From Martinezella rhizogenes (lineage in GTDB: Bacteria > Pseudomonadota > Alphaproteobacteria > Rhizobiales > Rhizobiaceae), in contig JAAMEZ010000029.1 in the NCBI GenBank assembly GCA_013322215.1, positions 1 through 64,000 on the forward strand: a stretch of 64,000 nt of DNA, in the 5' to 3' direction. The notes under the pieces are model-generated. The model searched no databases and had not been told where the DNA came from. It worked only from the letters and a program-made list of their open reading frames with translations. The translations under genes were made by a program, and so were the position numbers. This document shows, in pieces, positions 26,241 to 34,875 of this stretch. Within the stretch, counting starts at the first letter, position 1; each line of letters starts with the position of its first letter.

Positions 26241-26418
26241 GACTGGGAGACGCTGGACTGCCCGGCCATGACGTTGGGATGATAATAGCAGGGCAGCCAT
26301 GGCAGTCCGAACGGGCAGCAATCTGGGCCCGCGTGAACGGACGACAGATGCAACTATCATGCTCGTGACGGAGCTACCCTCATGCTTCCCGATGCGGTCG
26401 ATTCTGCCGTGTCAGCAT

Positions 26419-26616
26419 TCAGTGGCCGTCAGAGTCACCGTCGGAATCACCGCGCAACGCTAAAGCCGCAATGGCGGACGGAATGTTGGCTGCAGAGGAT
26501 GAGCCGACTGTGGGAGCCGAGGTTCTGCCTGTGTCGGAATCCGCCGTCACGGGCGCGGGAGGCTTCGATGGAAGCGAGGCAGCTGCAGTAGCTGAGATGG
26601 AAGTAATGGAAGTCAT
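26419..26616 (-). CDS. Hypothetical Ser/Ala-rich small protein
   Basis: A 65-residue frame with a GAAGGGC-type site before the ATG at 26616. The product (MTSITSISATAAASLPSKPP ... NIPSAIAALALRGDSDGDSD) is low in complexity and rich in Ser, Ala and Thr, a style seen at the N-terminus of some rhizobial exported or surface proteins. The longer opposite frame (26471-26818) looks like its shadow. No function can be given. Confidence 0.4.
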   Translation of the reverse strand: MTSITSISATAAASLPSKPPAPVTADSDTGRTSAPTVGSSSAANIPSAIAALALRGDSDGDSDGH

Positions 26617-26814
26617 TAAGAAAGCCCTTCTTCAGCGGAGCCTTCGCGTCATGCGTAAAGCGCAGCCAGTTTTCGCAGACGGTTCATCCATCCAATTCCG
26701 GATCGAGTTTGTGTCTATCGATCGCAGGCTGAAACTGGCATTTGATTCTTACAACAGACTTACAGGATGGCGCCTGCATCCAAACTTTCAAACGGAATGG
26801 AAAACTTCTCTTCG

Positions 26815-27357
26815 CTAGCTGGCACTCCTCGAAGGAGATGCCAGAAATCCTGTGCGACTCGCAGCAAAGAGACGATTAGTGAAATGTCGCTGACGCACTG
26901 GCTGCAGGCGCGAAGCGACCTGGCCGGCATAGAGATCGTGGAAGAAGGCGAGGTCCTGCCGCTCCACCGCCCTGTGGCCCTGCCATTGAATGGCGGCCGG
27001 CATGCCGATGCCAAGCGTATGCGAGTTCAGCGTATTGACGAGGAAAGAGCCAATCGGGATGCAGGGGAAAAGCATTAGGCCAAGGAAGATCAACAGCGTT
27101 CGGTCGTTGTGCAGGAAAGCGGCAGCACCCTGCTGCGTCACGCCGTCGACGATAACAGACAGGCCCCAAACTATGGTCAGGCTCATGACTTCAACCGCCA
27201 TGGTGCAGAGCACGAGCGTGATCAGGATGCCCCGAAACATCGATATGAAGTGCAGAAGGACGGTTACGGGCCCCTTAGAGGGTAGCGGCAGGTAGGGAAT
27301 ATCGAGCGGGCGGATCAGGCTTTCGAAGGGGCGGTAGATCGCATCTGAAATTGACAT
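26815..27357 (-). pseudogene. ABC exporter (permease/ATPase), truncated 5' part
   Basis: The first ~150 residues match the N-terminus of fused ABC exporters: MSISDAIYRPFESLIRPLDI, membrane segments LLHFISMFRGILITLVLCTM, and the conserved WQGHRAVERQDLAFFHDLYA, GQVASR. After GQVASRL the frame changes to unrelated sequence and stops at 26815. The remaining membrane helices and the whole nucleotide-binding domain (about 450 residues) are missing, so the gene is cut and non-functional. Confidence 0.8.
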
Positions 27358-27496
27358 GGTTCGCTGGAACTCTAAGGAAGGAAGATTAGGCGATATCAGT
27401 AGATGCTAGCTTTCTGCGACGGTATCATTTTAGGGCTGATTGGGCCAATCCGGAGTGCAGCGGGATCAACTTTCGGACAACCTTCAGATTGAAATA

Positions 27497-27534
27497 ATGA
27501 TTGCACTTTTATATATTGCAAGCAACGCAATCAT
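27497..27534. promoter_or_regulatory. Inverted-repeat operator of the fitAB pair
   Basis: ATGATTGC (27497-27504) and GCAATCAT (27527-27534) form a perfect 8-bp inverted repeat with a 22-base AT-rich centre, 17 bases upstream of the antitoxin ATG. This is the position and form of operators bound by FitA/VapB antitoxin-toxin complexes. Function is inferred. Confidence 0.55.
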
Positions 27535-27551
27535 ATACGAGGATCTAAAGC

Positions 27552-27809
27552 ATGGCCTCTATTACCATTCGCAACGTTCCCGAGGAGGTGCATCGCGCCA
27601 TCCGTGTCAGAGCGGCCCTGCACGGCCGGAGCGCAGAGGCTGAAATCCGCAGCATTCTTGAGCAAGCAGCCAAACCAGAAGGCCGTTTGAAGCTCGGCAC
27701 ATTACTAACTTCCATTGCCCGTGAAGCCGTGGGTTTGACAGACACTGAAGCTGAGAGCTTCAACCAGCTTCGCGACAAGACGCCGGCCGAACCGATGAGC
27801 TTTGAATGA
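27552..27809 (+). CDS. fitA: FitA-like (VapB) RHH antitoxin
   Basis: An 85-residue antitoxin. The N-terminus SITIRNVPEEVHRAIRVRAA, LHGRSAEAEIRSILEQAA is the ribbon-helix-helix pattern of FitA/StbC proteins. The C-terminus would occupy the PIN toxin's active site. Its stop overlaps the toxin start by four bases, so translation is coupled. A perfect inverted repeat in the promoter is the likely autoregulatory site. Confidence 0.88.
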   Translation: MASITIRNVPEEVHRAIRVRAALHGRSAEAEIRSILEQAAKPEGRLKLGTLLTSIAREAVGLTDTEAESFNQLRDKTPAEPMSFE

Positions 27810-28231
27810 TTGTCCTCGATACCAATGTGATTTCCGAACTGTGGAAGATAGAGCCGGATTCCAACGTGCTGGCCTGGATTGACGCACAAATGATCGAAAC
27901 CCTCTATCTTTCTACGATCACGATTGCTGAACTACGCTTCAGCTTGGCATCAATGCCAGACGGCAAGCGAAGCAGGATCTATCAGGATCGCTTGGAACGA
28001 GAGGTCTTGCCAGCGTTCACGGGACGAATTCTGTCGTTCGACCTGGACGCTTCGCAAGCATATGCCCAGCTTATGGCCCGTGCGAAGCAGGCCGGCAAGT
28101 CCATTGGTAAGGCGGACGGATACATCGCCGCCACGGCGGCCGCCCGCGGGCTAATGGTTGCCACGCGCGATACAAGTCCATTCGAAGCTGCTGGTCTCAA
28201 CGTCATCAACCCTTGGAATTCCTCGCAATGA
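27806..28231 (+). CDS. fitB: FitB-like PIN-domain toxin (VapC family)
   Basis: A 141-residue PIN-domain ribonuclease. The acidic residues of the active site are visible: MIVLDTNVISELWK (Asp5), TIAELRFSL (Glu), KADGYIAATAAARG (Asp) and TRDTSPF (Asp). VapC toxins cut tRNA or rRNA; FitB of Neisseria is the closest named relative. It sits just outside repC, a usual place for an addiction module that stabilises the plasmid. Confidence 0.9.
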   Translation: MIVLDTNVISELWKIEPDSNVLAWIDAQMIETLYLSTITIAELRFSLASMPDGKRSRIYQDRLEREVLPAFTGRILSFDLDASQAYAQLMARAKQAGKSIGKADGYIAATAAARGLMVATRDTSPFEAAGLNVINPWNSSQ

Positions 28232-28325
28232 GGCTTGCTGGGTATATGTCGATATTTCAGGTCTTTATCGACACGTCGCTGGTAAAGACATGTTGACCTT
28301 CAAGCTCGCCAGAAGAGGACGACAT

Positions 28326-28345
28326 GAGGCCGCTTAAACGGCCTC
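28326..28345. terminator. Possible terminator hairpin after repC
   Basis: GAGGCCG (28326-28332) and CGGCCTC (28339-28345) make a 7-bp GC-rich stem with a six-base loop, eight bases beyond the repC stop. No strong T-run follows on the repC strand, so termination is plausible but not certain. Confidence 0.4.
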
Positions 28346-28352
28346 TCATCGG

Positions 28353-29639
28353 CTACCCTGCCTTTTTTCCGGCAGGTGCGTTTGCGCGCATTAGCGCCAT
28401 GAGCATCGGCCCCAGCGAAAACTCGCCCCTCTCGGCTTTCCGGGTAAGATCGCGCAAATAGCCACCGGCAGAATTGATGTGCCCTCCCCGCTCCAGAATG
28501 CATGCCATCACGGTCGCCGCATTCTCCGGACCCATTGCCGAGCAAGCATCCTGATAGGCTGATGGGCTGACGCCGAGCATAGATCGAATGACAACGGCGG
28601 CATTCATAAGATCGCGCCAGTTGGCAATCTGCCCGCCTGGGCCGTAGTCGGAAATTTGCTGGCAAGCCTGCAGGACCAATCCAAGCGGGAACGATTTAAG
28701 CTCGCCGCCCTCCCCCACCGACCGTCTGGCCGATCTGATGTTCCCCGCCCTCTTCTCCAATTCCGAGTCCTTCGGCAAAATCGACTGCTCAACGTGATCC
28801 GCCGATTTTGCGCCCTGCTTCGTTTCGAAAGCCGGTTCAAATTCATAAGTGGATTCGGGGTTTGAATTCTGTATGTGCCGCTCAATTTGAGACTCTTTGG
28901 CGTTCATATTTCGTGTTTTTGCGCACATTTCCAACTGGTTGATGATCTCTTGACGGAGGAGAGACATTTCATCGAGCACTGCCGTCAGGTGTTCGATCCC
29001 AGGCACGCGAGGAAGAACGGCGACGATCTCGCGGAACATGCAGATAATCTTCTCCCAATCGCCCGCAGCCCCCTCCTCTGCGGCCAAGCTGATCAGCTTG
29101 GCGACATCACGACGGCAAATGGTCAGACGCTCTCTGGTGGCCCTCAGAAGCTCTCGATCAGCAACCGCCTGGGCCGCCAGAGCTTCGATCTCGCCAGCAC
29201 GCGCAAGCAAAGGTGCCAACGAGAAGCCGAATGCCTCTGAAACATCCCCTGCCCGGTCCCGGCGTGCGTAACGCTTCCCGTTCGCGCTGTCCTTCCGGAT
29301 GATCAATCCGGCCTCCACCAGGCCCGCCAGATGCCGTCGCAGTGTGGCGGCAGTCATGCCCCTGGCGCGGATCGAAAGCTGTGCGTTCGACGGGAACACG
29401 ATCAGGCCGCGCTCTTCGGACAGTTCGTCGGCAGGATAGAACGTCAACAACGCGTCGAGGACGGTCAAGGCGCGATCCGTCACGCCAAGGGCTGGCCGCG
29501 CTTCGCAGATTGCCCGAAAGAGCTTCCACTTGTTCCGGCTGATACTTGGTTCGATCTCTTCGGCCAGTTGCTGGCTTGCTAACATGCCAAGCGACATCGG
29601 CCGCCGCCCAAAGGGCGTCGTCACACTTCTTGTCTGCAT
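28353..29639 (-). CDS. repC: Replication initiator RepC
   Basis: A 428-residue RepC. It has the family opening TTPFGRRPMSLGMLASQQLA and KWKLFRAICEARPALGVTDR, the two-wing DNA-binding N-terminus, and the C-terminal region LKSFPLGLVLQACQQISDYG, WRDLMNAAVVIRSMLGVSPS. RepC initiates replication from an origin located inside its own gene; the AT-rich stretch at about 28855-28925 is the likely unwinding site. Start at the ATG at 29639 with GAAGGAAA upstream. It is the last gene of the repABC operon and is separately controlled by the antisense RNA between repB and repC. Confidence 0.95.
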   Translation of the reverse strand: MQTRSVTTPFGRRPMSLGMLASQQLAEEIEPSISRNKWKLFRAICEARPALGVTDRALTVLDALLTFYPADELSEERGLIVFPSNAQLSIRARGMTAATLRRHLAGLVEAGLIIRKDSANGKRYARRDRAGDVSEAFGFSLAPLLARAGEIEALAAQAVADRELLRATRERLTICRRDVAKLISLAAEEGAAGDWEKIICMFREIVAVLPRVPGIEHLTAVLDEMSLLRQEIINQLEMCAKTRNMNAKESQIERHIQNSNPESTYEFEPAFETKQGAKSADHVEQSILPKDSELEKRAGNIRSARRSVGEGGELKSFPLGLVLQACQQISDYGPGGQIANWRDLMNAAVVIRSMLGVSPSAYQDACSAMGPENAATVMACILERGGHINSAGGYLRDLTRKAERGEFSLGPMLMALMRANAPAGKKAG

Positions 29640-29727
29640 TTTCCTTCACCTAAGTTTAGGCAAAAGAAATCTGCTCACCAAACGGTGCCAAGACTCTTGA
29701 CGTTGATTCGGGGAAATGCGATTCTCG

Positions 29728-29787
29728 GTCTGCTAGAACTTCGAGAAGGGCTTCCACGACTTGGTCGTTTGGGGGCCTTTTTCTTTT
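29728..29787 (+). ncRNA. Antisense ctRNA (incA) in the repB-repC gap
   Basis: repABC plasmids carry a small antisense RNA between repB and repC, transcribed against the operon, that limits RepC. Here the + strand has AAGG (29746-29749) ... CACGAC-TTG-GTCGTT ... GGCCTT followed by TTTTCTTTT, a rho-independent terminator ending near 29787. A TTGACG at 29697-29702 could be its -35 box. The 5' end is estimated from the usual ~50-60-base length. Confidence 0.65.
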
Positions 29788-29791
29788 GCGG

Positions 29792-30769
29792 CTACTCTCC
29801 TTGGTCCTTCCGGCTCTGATAAGCCCGGTACAGTTCACCCAGGCTCTCAGCGATGTAATCGCCAAAGCCAGCTGCGTCCTTTGCCTTGATGGCAACGGTA
29901 TAGGTCTTGCCGCCGCTTTTCATTTCGGCGGAAACAGATTTGTCCTCCGAAACCCATTTCTGAGTTTGCGGACCTCTCGGCCGGACCGTCCGTCCGATGG
30001 TCTTCACATGGGCGACCAGGGCGTTAAAGCGGTCGTCACCGGCCTTCTCTTTGAATTCGTCAGTCTCGATGAAGGCTTTCGCTTCCTTAAGAGTTGAGAG
30101 TCGTTCAAGAGAATTCTTCAGGTCATACCAGCGATCCCGGCCGATGCCTTTCGCAGCCCCGACAGCGTCAAGGATTTCTTTCGGTATCGCGGATACGGCC
30201 AACATCTTCGACAACGTGGCGCTGTCGATGGAGAGCGCCGAAAGAACAATCGCATTGTCTCCGTCGAATTGGCGGCGGGATATTTCGCTCGCGAACATCG
30301 CCTTTTCGATGAATGACAAGTTCGCGCGTGCGGTATTCTCCTGCCCTTGGGCAACGACGTGATCGCTGTCCTTCAGGTCTTTGACGACGGCCCGAACCTT
30401 TCTCCCGAGAGCCTTCGCAACCCGAAGGCGACGATGGCCGAAGACAACCATATAACGTCCGGTAGCGGACGGGTGCGGCCTAACAAGAATCGGGCTGTCT
30501 TGGCCGCGATCCTTGATCGCCGACAGCAGCTCTTCGAAGTCCGCTTCGTCGTCTTCAAGACGGTCCCGAACGAATGAGGCGTCAATGATGTCTGGGTCGA
30601 GTTCGGCAACGGCCTCGCCCTCAAGAAAGCGATCTGCTTGAGCCGCCATCTCGTCCAGGGAATGTATGAGAGCCTTCGACGCGCCTTTGGTCGTGTAGTT
30701 GAGGACCGCTGTGCTTTCCTCAGGCGCTTCGTCGTTCATGATGTTCATAAACGGGTTCTTCCGAGCCAT
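29792..30769 (-). CDS. repB: Partition protein RepB (ParB family)
   Basis: A 325-residue centromere-binding protein. The N-terminus RKNPFMNIMND, SPILVRPHPSATGRYMVVFG (HRRLRVAKALG) contains the ParB/Srx-like domain; the motif GQENTARANLSFIEKAMFAS and the HTH around ALSIDSATLSKMLAVSAIPK follow. The C-terminal ~60 residues form the dimerisation region. It binds the parS-like palindromes at 30825 and 32217 and acts with RepA. Its leader carries two near-identical 16-mers (30782-30797, 30803-30818). Confidence 0.95.
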   Translation of the reverse strand: MARKNPFMNIMNDEAPEESTAVLNYTTKGASKALIHSLDEMAAQADRFLEGEAVAELDPDIIDASFVRDRLEDDEADFEELLSAIKDRGQDSPILVRPHPSATGRYMVVFGHRRLRVAKALGRKVRAVVKDLKDSDHVVAQGQENTARANLSFIEKAMFASEISRRQFDGDNAIVLSALSIDSATLSKMLAVSAIPKEILDAVGAAKGIGRDRWYDLKNSLERLSTLKEAKAFIETDEFKEKAGDDRFNALVAHVKTIGRTVRPRGPQTQKWVSEDKSVSAEMKSGGKTYTVAIKAKDAAGFGDYIAESLGELYRAYQSRKDQGE

Positions 30770-30824
30770 ATCACTATCCTCGAAATTTAGTTAAATGCTT
30801 GGGAAATTTGGTTGAATGGTCGAT

Positions 30825-30840
30825 TTTGACGGCAGTCAAA
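30825..30840. other. parS: parS-like centromere site between repA and repB
   Basis: TTTGACGGCAGTCAAA is a palindrome with arms TTTGAC/GTCAAA. It fits the repABC parS consensus GTTNNCNGCNGNNAAC at all fixed positions but the two outermost, which change symmetrically. A second copy lies upstream of repA. Confidence 0.75.
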
Positions 30841-30844
30841 GTCA

Positions 30845-32038
30845 TTATATCCTCCCCCAAGCACGATGAATCAGGCCTTGAATCTCGAAGTTGACCGCAT
30901 CCATGCATTCGATTGCTCGGTCGTAGGTCTCCCGTGTGAAATTTGAGCGATCCACCTCGTAGAGACTGCGCTTGGTCAATCCGGCGTCAGAGATCGCGGT
31001 TGTCTTCACCATGGGATTTTTCAAGATTTCCTCGGCCAACATGCTCTGCATGAAACCAAGCATTTGCACCTGGGGAACGTCCGATGGTTCGAAGCGCGTG
31101 ATCAGGTATCGCAGCCAGTCCATGCGGATGTCCGCCCCCGCGTTTTTAATCGTTTTCGTGATGTTGCCAAGCATGAGCAGAAACTGGCTCATCGACATCA
31201 GGTCGAGCATCTGCGGGTGGACGGTAATCAAAATCGATGTCGAGGCGGTGAGGGCGGTCAACGACAGATAGCCAAGCTGCGGTGGGCAATCGATAACGAC
31301 AACATCGTAACGGTCATCAACATCCAGTAGGGCTTTGCCAAGGCGCGTGAAGAACCGCTTGCCTTCGTTGCCAGCCTGCATTGCAAGCGGGGTATCATAT
31401 TCGTATTCCTGAAGCTCAAGGTTCGCCGGGATGATATCGAGGCCGGGGAAATTGGTCGGCAGGATAATGTCCGCAATTGGCTTGCGTTCATCATCGTAGC
31501 GAATGGTGTCATAGAGCGACGGGTTCTGGTCGAGTTCGGGCTGAAAGCCGTGCAGAGCGGAGAGTGATGCCTGCGGGTCGAGATCGATGGCGAGGACACG
31601 GTGACCCGTGAGCGACAAATGCTGGGCGAGGTGGGCAGCCGTGGTCGTCTTGCCTGACCCGCCCTTGAAATTGACGACGGTGATAACCTGGAGTTTGTCG
31701 CCTGGCTTGCGCTGCGGAAGGTATCGCTTTGCTTCGCTCTTTCCGGTTTCCGCGAGGTAGTGCCGCAGTTCAAGCATCTGCTCGGCGGTGTAATATTTCC
31801 GGTTTCCGGACATCGTGGTTGGGACAGGTCCCTTACCATCGAGGTAAAGCCGCTTTAGATTTGAAGGCGTAACTCCGAGATAGTGAGCAACCTCGGCCAC
31901 GGAAAATTGGCGCAGCGTCTTCTTTGCGTTTGGTGGAAAGTTCTCACGCCGCAGCTGGTTGAGCTTGCGGCTGATCTCTGCACCTTGCATCAATATCTTA
32001 TCGTCGAGTTCAAACGACGGTAGCGAAAACGCGTTCAT
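30845..32038 (-). CDS. repA: Partition ATPase RepA (ParA family)
   Basis: About 397 residues. An N-terminal DNA-binding part (FSVAEVAHYLGVTPSNLKRL, MerR-like HTH) precedes a ParA ATPase: deviant Walker A VNFKGGSGKTTTAAHLAQHL, DLDPQASLSALHG, and DVVVIDCPPQLGYLSL. RepA drives plasmid segregation and represses the repABC operon with RepB. I take the ATG at 32038 because of AAGG just upstream; ATG 32053 is the alternative. Confidence 0.95.
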   Translation of the reverse strand: MNAFSLPSFELDDKILMQGAEISRKLNQLRRENFPPNAKKTLRQFSVAEVAHYLGVTPSNLKRLYLDGKGPVPTTMSGNRKYYTAEQMLELRHYLAETGKSEAKRYLPQRKPGDKLQVITVVNFKGGSGKTTTAAHLAQHLSLTGHRVLAIDLDPQASLSALHGFQPELDQNPSLYDTIRYDDERKPIADIILPTNFPGLDIIPANLELQEYEYDTPLAMQAGNEGKRFFTRLGKALLDVDDRYDVVVIDCPPQLGYLSLTALTASTSILITVHPQMLDLMSMSQFLLMLGNITKTIKNAGADIRMDWLRYLITRFEPSDVPQVQMLGFMQSMLAEEILKNPMVKTTAISDAGLTKRSLYEVDRSNFTRETYDRAIECMDAVNFEIQGLIHRAWGRI

Positions 32039-32216
32039 AGAGCCTTGGACCATTCTGCCGGTAAAATCACCAAATTCGGTAATCTGCCGTCATTATGTCC
32101 GATTCTCGATTCTCGGCAAGGAAAATTGGGTTAACGAAAGATTAACGGCCATTTGGGTTAAGAAAGCCCGATTCTCTGAGGAATGGGAATAGAGGCCAGG
32201 GGGCTTTGCACCGAAG

Positions 32217-32232
32217 ATTGACTGCCGTCAAA
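32217..32232. other. parS: parS-like centromere site upstream of repA
   Basis: ATTGACTGCCGTCAAA is the near-exact reverse complement of the site at 30825-30840 and has the same consensus positions. It lies about 180 bases upstream of repA, one of the three usual places for parS in repABC plasmids. Confidence 0.75.
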
Positions 32233-32325
32233 ACTCAAAATTCCTCAACGACTGCGGGGGGATAGGATTGATCGACCATTCAGCGCTTAAGAGGATGGCA
32301 GAGCTGCTATGTCAAAAGCAGTGCT

Positions 32326-32553
32326 TCATCGCCGGCGCTGCCATTCAGCTTCCATTTTCATGAGATCCGATTCCAGCATGGCGCGCATCAGGAGGTGCGT
32401 GTCGACAAGCTGCCGATGGCTCGCTTCGTCCCGGGATTCCACGGGAGCGGCGACAAGCATGGCAGCGATCTGCTTCTGCAACTCGATCTCGACTCGTGTG
32501 CGATCAATCGCCAAAAACAGATCGTCATCCGACAACCTCCTGTACTTTGGCAT
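32326..32553 (-). CDS. Hypothetical small coiled-coil protein next to repA
   Basis: A 75-residue charged helical protein (MPKYRRLSDDDLFLAIDRTR, RDEASHRQLVDTHLLMRAML, MEAEWQRRR). The ATG at 32553 has AGGA a suitable distance upstream; ATGs at 32562 and 32613 are also in frame. It is encoded immediately upstream of the repABC unit on the same strand. No domain is recognised. Confidence 0.5.
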   Translation of the reverse strand: MPKYRRLSDDDLFLAIDRTRVEIELQKQIAAMLVAAPVESRDEASHRQLVDTHLLMRAMLESDLMKMEAEWQRRR

Positions 32554-32714
32554 CAGGCGCATCCTCGCTATCCGTGTAGAAGGAATAGTATCCTTCGCCA
32601 AAAAGGTCGCCAAGAGGTTGCGAACGGCTTAACCGATCAAAAATTCGCGAAACCACGAAAATGTCGAACGTTGAAGCCTGAGCTTTATCGACATCGAATT
32701 TGTGAACGGCAATG

Positions 32715-32955
32715 TTGCTGCATGCAATCGGCGGCGGTCTGCTCGGCGGGGTCGTTGGATTGGTAGGGAACGTTCAAGGGGGCGGCCGGTGCCACGACCT
32801 CAGCGTTGCTGACACCAGCCCTTGCCGATCTCGTCAAGGACACGATGAAGGACAGCACCTTGTCGGATCAGGATAAGCAGACGCTTGCAGCAGCTATCCG
32901 AATTGCGGGAATATTTGGTTTGAATGACAGCATTATGGGGTTACTTGCTTCCGGG
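32715..32955 (+). pseudogene. Remnant of a filamentous-haemagglutinin/CdiA-type protein
   Basis: One frame reads LLHAIGGGLLGGVVGLVGNV; a second frame, after a shift near 32778, continues GAAGATTSALLTPALADLVK and DTMKDSTLSDQDKQTLAAAI. Together they match the small-residue-rich region near the C-terminus of two-partner-secreted haemagglutinin/contact-inhibition proteins, just before the variable toxin. The rest of that very large gene is absent and no CdiB/FhaC exporter gene is in the window. It is a relic. Confidence 0.6.
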
Positions 32956-33210
32956 AAGCCCATCGATGACTCTTTGAAGGCCCTCAAGATCAGCTCGATG
33001 AAACTCTGTGCAGTAATACTTCTGCCCAGCAATTTTGCGACCATCGTGCTTCGGCCAATCTTGCATAAGAACCCATCCAACGTCTTTTTTTCGCTCGGCT
33101 GCCTGTTGACATGACTCAAGTGAGGCATAATAGCCCTGTGGCTCGGTAATTATCTCCGTGGGATCTTCCAAGGCCATAAATGCGATGAGGGCCCAAGCCG
33201 CTGCTGCCAT
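32941..33210 (-). CDS. Hypothetical small exported protein
   Basis: An 89-residue frame with GGAGAG before the ATG at 33210. It starts MAAAAWALIAFMALEDPTEI (short hydrophobic stretch) and contains SLESCQQAAERKKDVGWVLM and GQKYYCTEFH; the two Cys could pair. The arrangement resembles small rhizobial exported proteins that have a 'fas.aCq.aa' and 'yyC' pattern, but no function is known. Its position opposite an adhesin relic suggests it may be an accessory cargo gene. Confidence 0.5.
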   Translation of the reverse strand: MAAAAWALIAFMALEDPTEIITEPQGYYASLESCQQAAERKKDVGWVLMQDWPKHDGRKIAGQKYYCTEFHRADLEGLQRVIDGLPGSK

Positions 33211-33489
33211 CTTGCTCTCCAAACATTGCCATTGCATTGTATTTTTCTAGGCGGGCAACCCCGTAGTGTCTATAGGTGTAACGGCATGCAATTACCGCCG
33301 ATTTCGGCCCGCATTGCTTGAGACGGAGCTCACATTCGATGAGACGAACGCAACCATCCGAGCCGACCCATTATTCGTGAGACCGGCGTCATACTTGCAA
33401 TCCCGCGGCGAGCATTTGTTGTATGAGGTCACGCGCCCGATCAGCCGACAGATCGTCGCGGAAGAGGGCCTTCAAAGGCATGCGTGTTG

Positions 33490-33700
33490 CTGACCGATCG
33501 TGGGCCTTGTATTTCGCGCCCCGATGACATTGAGGTTGCACGTCTCGACGAGCGAGGCGATAGTGGTCCGGCTCTCAGCCCCGGCAGGTGTCCGGCGAAC
33601 AGTGTGTTTTTCCAATTTAGGGCAATGGGCCTGATGGTCCGCTCGATGCTGTTGTTGTCGATCTCGATCCTGCCGATACGCGATCGCAAGGTGACCATTT
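33490..33700 (-). pseudogene. IS66-family transposase (TnpC), C-terminal fragment
   Basis: The minus strand reads IGRIEIDNNSIERTIRPIAL and NWKNTLFAGH, the IS66 TnpC signature around the last catalytic residue. A frameshift follows: another frame continues SRTTIASLVETCNLN, as in full IS66 proteins. The upstream part and other IS66 genes are missing. Beyond it (33405-33490) a separate frame gives ALFRDDLSADRARDLIQQML, from an unassigned gene. Confidence 0.75.
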
Positions 33701-33819
33701 GGGTCGCGTTAAGCAAGCTGCACGTTTTGCGATCAATTGCTGTTGCTCTCCCCACTCGCCCGACTACAACTTCAATGAACCGCGACGGGTCGGTTGGAAA
33801 ATCGAGAAAAAATAGGCGA

Positions 33820-34824
33820 ATGGTAAGATCTGGCTTAGTTGGCGTAATAACTGCAGTGGCTTTTTGGTCAGGGACAGCGGGTACCTACGCGGCACAACAA
33901 ATATCCACGGGAAGCGTTGACGTCTCCACCAAGGCAATCCTTGACAGTCTAACGACGGAATCGAAATGCCAGATCCTGGCAGATGCCGCGCGGGATGAGA
34001 ACCAGGCGGTCATCACTGTCGGGGCCAACTTTATTTTGATGTCGATCATGGACCAGTCTCCGGTCATCAGAAATGAATTTGGCGTGAAGGAAATGAGAGA
34101 GCTTTACCGCCGAACGTTCGCTGGATGCGCCGGCCATCCCGATGAACCGATCTCCAGCCAAGCACGTGTAGCGTTTCAGTCAGTTCTTCATGACATCAAC
34201 GAACCTGGGTACCGCGATAGTCCCGGGCTCGATGATGTTTCTGTGCCGGCGAATGTTCAGTCTGCTTCCGCGAAGCTCCTATCCATATTGCCGGATGGAC
34301 CTACCGTATCGGAAGCGAAGCTAACGATGAAAGAGAGAGGCACCTCCAAGCCGGGCCGGGAGACCGTTTTCTTGATCAAGCCGATCAGGGGCGGGCCGAC
34401 CCGCGTCAGCGAAATCTACAAATACTTCACGATGGATCGTGAATACGTTGGCCCTGTGCAGCTGAAATCTAAAGACAATCAACGGGGTATGTACGGTCCC
34501 TCAGAAGACAAGAGACTAACCATCACGACAGGGCTTGTCCTGTCGGCTTCAACCTGGGCGGCCGATGCTTTCTTTGCATTCGAGACGGAGATGTCCGGCG
34601 GGACAAAGCCCGCAAAAGCCTCCTGCAAGATCGGCCAATCGATCGAGGCGAACACCCTTCATCCATCTCTCGCGGGGCGAGCGTGGCCTTTGGCATGCGA
34701 CTATTCAGGCTCGAAAAGCAACGGATACTATGTCGAGGAGCTTCGCTACTTTTTAAGAACGCACTCAGAATGGCAAGATGGCGCCTATGATTACTCAATC
34801 GACAGCGCCGAAATCACCCGTTAG
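33820..34824 (+). CDS. Exported protein of unknown function
   Basis: About 334 residues; the start at 33820 gives a good signal peptide (MVRSGLVGVITAVAFWSGTA, AGTYAAQQ). The region upstream in the same frame overlaps the IS66 relic and is not coding. The mature part has ESKCQILADAARDENQAVIT and ELYRRTFAGCAGHPDEPISS with several Cys, then a beta-rich part (YKYFTMDREYVGPVQLKSKD). No family is recognised. It precedes another exported-protein gene by 51 bases. Confidence 0.7.
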   Translation: MVRSGLVGVITAVAFWSGTAGTYAAQQISTGSVDVSTKAILDSLTTESKCQILADAARDENQAVITVGANFILMSIMDQSPVIRNEFGVKEMRELYRRTFAGCAGHPDEPISSQARVAFQSVLHDINEPGYRDSPGLDDVSVPANVQSASAKLLSILPDGPTVSEAKLTMKERGTSKPGRETVFLIKPIRGGPTRVSEIYKYFTMDREYVGPVQLKSKDNQRGMYGPSEDKRLTITTGLVLSASTWAADAFFAFETEMSGGTKPAKASCKIGQSIEANTLHPSLAGRAWPLACDYSGSKSNGYYVEELRYFLRTHSEWQDGAYDYSIDSAEITR

Positions 34825-34875
34825 GCGGCGCGCCAAAAGCTCATGGATGATCGAAACCTCAGTGGAGAATCCCTT

